A stretch of DNA of 12,891 nt from Deferribacteres bacterium (GTDB lineage Bacteria; Nitrospirota; Thermodesulfovibrionia; UBA6902). Numbering within the stretch: position 1 is the first letter of the stretch; each line of letters starts with the position of its first letter. The position numbers and the translations under genes were made by a program. The stretch covers positions 1 to 12,891 of the forward strand of contig JAADFS010000306.1 in the NCBI GenBank assembly GCA_013152795.1, written 5' to 3'. The notes under the pieces are model-generated. The model was not told the origin of the DNA. It ran no database searches and saw nothing but the letters and a program-made list of their open reading frames with translations. Below, one piece after another: positions 12,113 to 12,891 of the stretch.

Positions 12113-12891
12113 ATGGACCCAGTGATCCCTTTCCTGTTATCCTTGCCGGCGGCTTATCTGTCGACATTCCTGTTTAAAAGGCTCGCCCTGCTGTGCGGTA
12201 TCATGGATGTTCCGGACCACAGAAAGATACACAGGGCCCCCATGCCTCTTCTGGGGGGGCTGGCGGTGTATCTTGCCGTAATCCTGGGTGTGTCTTTTGA
12301 CCCTGCGGTCCTGCGCCACATATCCGGGATACTTGCAGGCGCAACAGTGATCTTGATAATCGGCCTCGTGGATGACGCCAGGGGGCTTTCCGCTCCCGTG
12401 AAACTGTCAGGCCAGCTCATTGCCGCGGCAATAATGATTTACTCCGGAGTGCGCATCAGCTTTTTCCCGGATACATGGGCCGGTTACGCAGGGGAAGTCT
12501 TGCTGACACTCGTATGGGTCGCGGGCATTACCAATGCCGTGAATTATCTGGATGGAATAGACGGCCTGGCAGCAGGCTCCACCGCCATCAGCGCGGTTTT
12601 CTTTGTTATTGTCTCCTACATCACGGACCAGCCCCTGACAGGCATGGCGGCCCTGATTTTATTTGCGGGTTGCATGGGGTTTCTGCCGCATAACTTTAAA
12701 CGTGCAGGGATTTTCCTGGGGGATGCGGGCAGTACTTTTTTGGGCTTTATGCTGGCCGGGATAGCCATTGCAGGCAACTGGGCCGAAGACAATATGCTGA
12801 GGCTCAGTATCCCTGTGCTGATCCTGGGTGTGCCGATTTTTGACATGACCTTTACCACTGTAATGAGAATCAGGGAGAAAAAGGTCGGCAC
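12113..12891 (+). CDS. WecA/TagO/MraY-superfamily polyprenyl-phosphate HexNAc-1-phosphate transferase (3' end cut by window)
   Basis: The frame is open from ATG 12113 to the edge: 259 codons of a protein normally ~340-360 long. It is an integral membrane protein with several hydrophobic helices. Family motifs appear in order: KIHRAPMPLLGG (~38-49), the double aspartate GLVDDARG (Asp87, Asp88), NAVNYLDGIDGLAAG (~141-155), and FLGDAGSTFLGF (~201-212), then an arginine-rich cytoplasmic segment at the cut (VMRIREKK). The enzyme moves a sugar-1-phosphate, usually GlcNAc-1-P from UDP-GlcNAc, onto undecaprenyl phosphate, the first committed step of O-antigen, teichoic-acid-like or capsule synthesis. 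The WecA-like NxxD motif favours this group over MraY. The ribosome site (AGGA at 12107-12110) is close to the start. Its location after a PIG-L deacetylase is notable. Confidence 0.92.
   Translation, partial: MDPVIPFLLSLPAAYLSTFLFKRLALLCGIMDVPDHRKIHRAPMPLLGGLAVYLAVILGVSFDPAVLRHISGILAGATVILIIGLVDDARGLSAPVKLSGQLIAAAIMIYSGVRISFFPDTWAGYAGEVLLTLVWVAGITNAVNYLDGIDGLAAGSTAISAVFFVIVSYITDQPLTGMAALILFAGCMGFLPHNFKRAGIFLGDAGSTFLGFMLAGIAIAGNWAEDNMLRLSIPVLILGVPIFDMTFTTVMRIREKKVG

Noticed and set aside
11470..12114. Long open frame on the minus strand opposite the PIG-L gene (11470-12114)
   Set aside because: Its translation has no recognisable domain, while the plus strand has an intact PIG-L gene with both metal motifs.

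Overview
This window is a stretch of a surface-polysaccharide / lipopolysaccharide biosynthesis locus from a Gram-negative bacterium. All thirteen recognisable genes lie on the + strand. The first (a glycosyltransferase) is cut by the left edge and the last (a polyprenyl-phosphate sugar-1-phosphate transferase) by the right edge. Two ADP-heptose-type (GT9) transferases argue for a Gram-negative envelope. The DNA is moderately GC-rich and uses AGG for Arg and ATA for Ile heavily. That style, together with the gene content, would fit an environmental lineage such as Nitrospirota or Desulfobacterota, but this is a guess from texture and no taxonomic marker gene is present.

Layout, left to right: GT4 C-terminal fragment (1-387); complete GT4 (520-1620); two GT9 heptosyltransferase-like genes (1711-2832, 2876-3934); a zinc-ribbon SAM methyltransferase and an APH-fold kinase, nearly abutting (4133-5200, 5203-6051); a translationally coupled trio of SAM methyltransferase, DegT-type PLP aminotransferase and radical SAM/SPASM protein (6319-6978, 6975-8159, 8156-9301); another GT4 (9438-10580); a WbqC-family protein (10639-11367); a PIG-L/LmbE deacetylase (11494-12108); and a WecA/TagO/MraY-superfamily membrane transferase (12113 to the right edge). 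A reasonable reading is that the last gene starts a glycan on undecaprenyl phosphate, the GT4 and GT9 enzymes extend it, and the aminotransferase, radical SAM, methyltransferase, kinase, WbqC and PIG-L proteins make or decorate unusual sugars. The product structure cannot be read from the sequence.

The most unusual content is between the genes. Most junctions that are not tightly coupled carry a copy, or a half copy, of one dispersed palindromic element. Its left end reads TTAATGTTGCATAAAC and its right end GCCACTGTAAGGTTAA. In the best-preserved copy the ends form imperfect terminal inverted repeats starting TTAACCTTA. Every copy seen is in the transcription orientation, and the left end sits at or inside the stop codon of the upstream gene; it supplies the stop for three genes and the last dozen or so codons of a fourth. 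The internal arms differ in sequence between copies yet still pair with each other. This looks like a MITE/REP-like family, possibly with an RNA-level role in the operon. A second, heptameric repeat (GGGTGCA) occurs at two gene 3' ends. I saw no tRNA, rRNA, CRISPR array, transposase gene, or convincing promoter.
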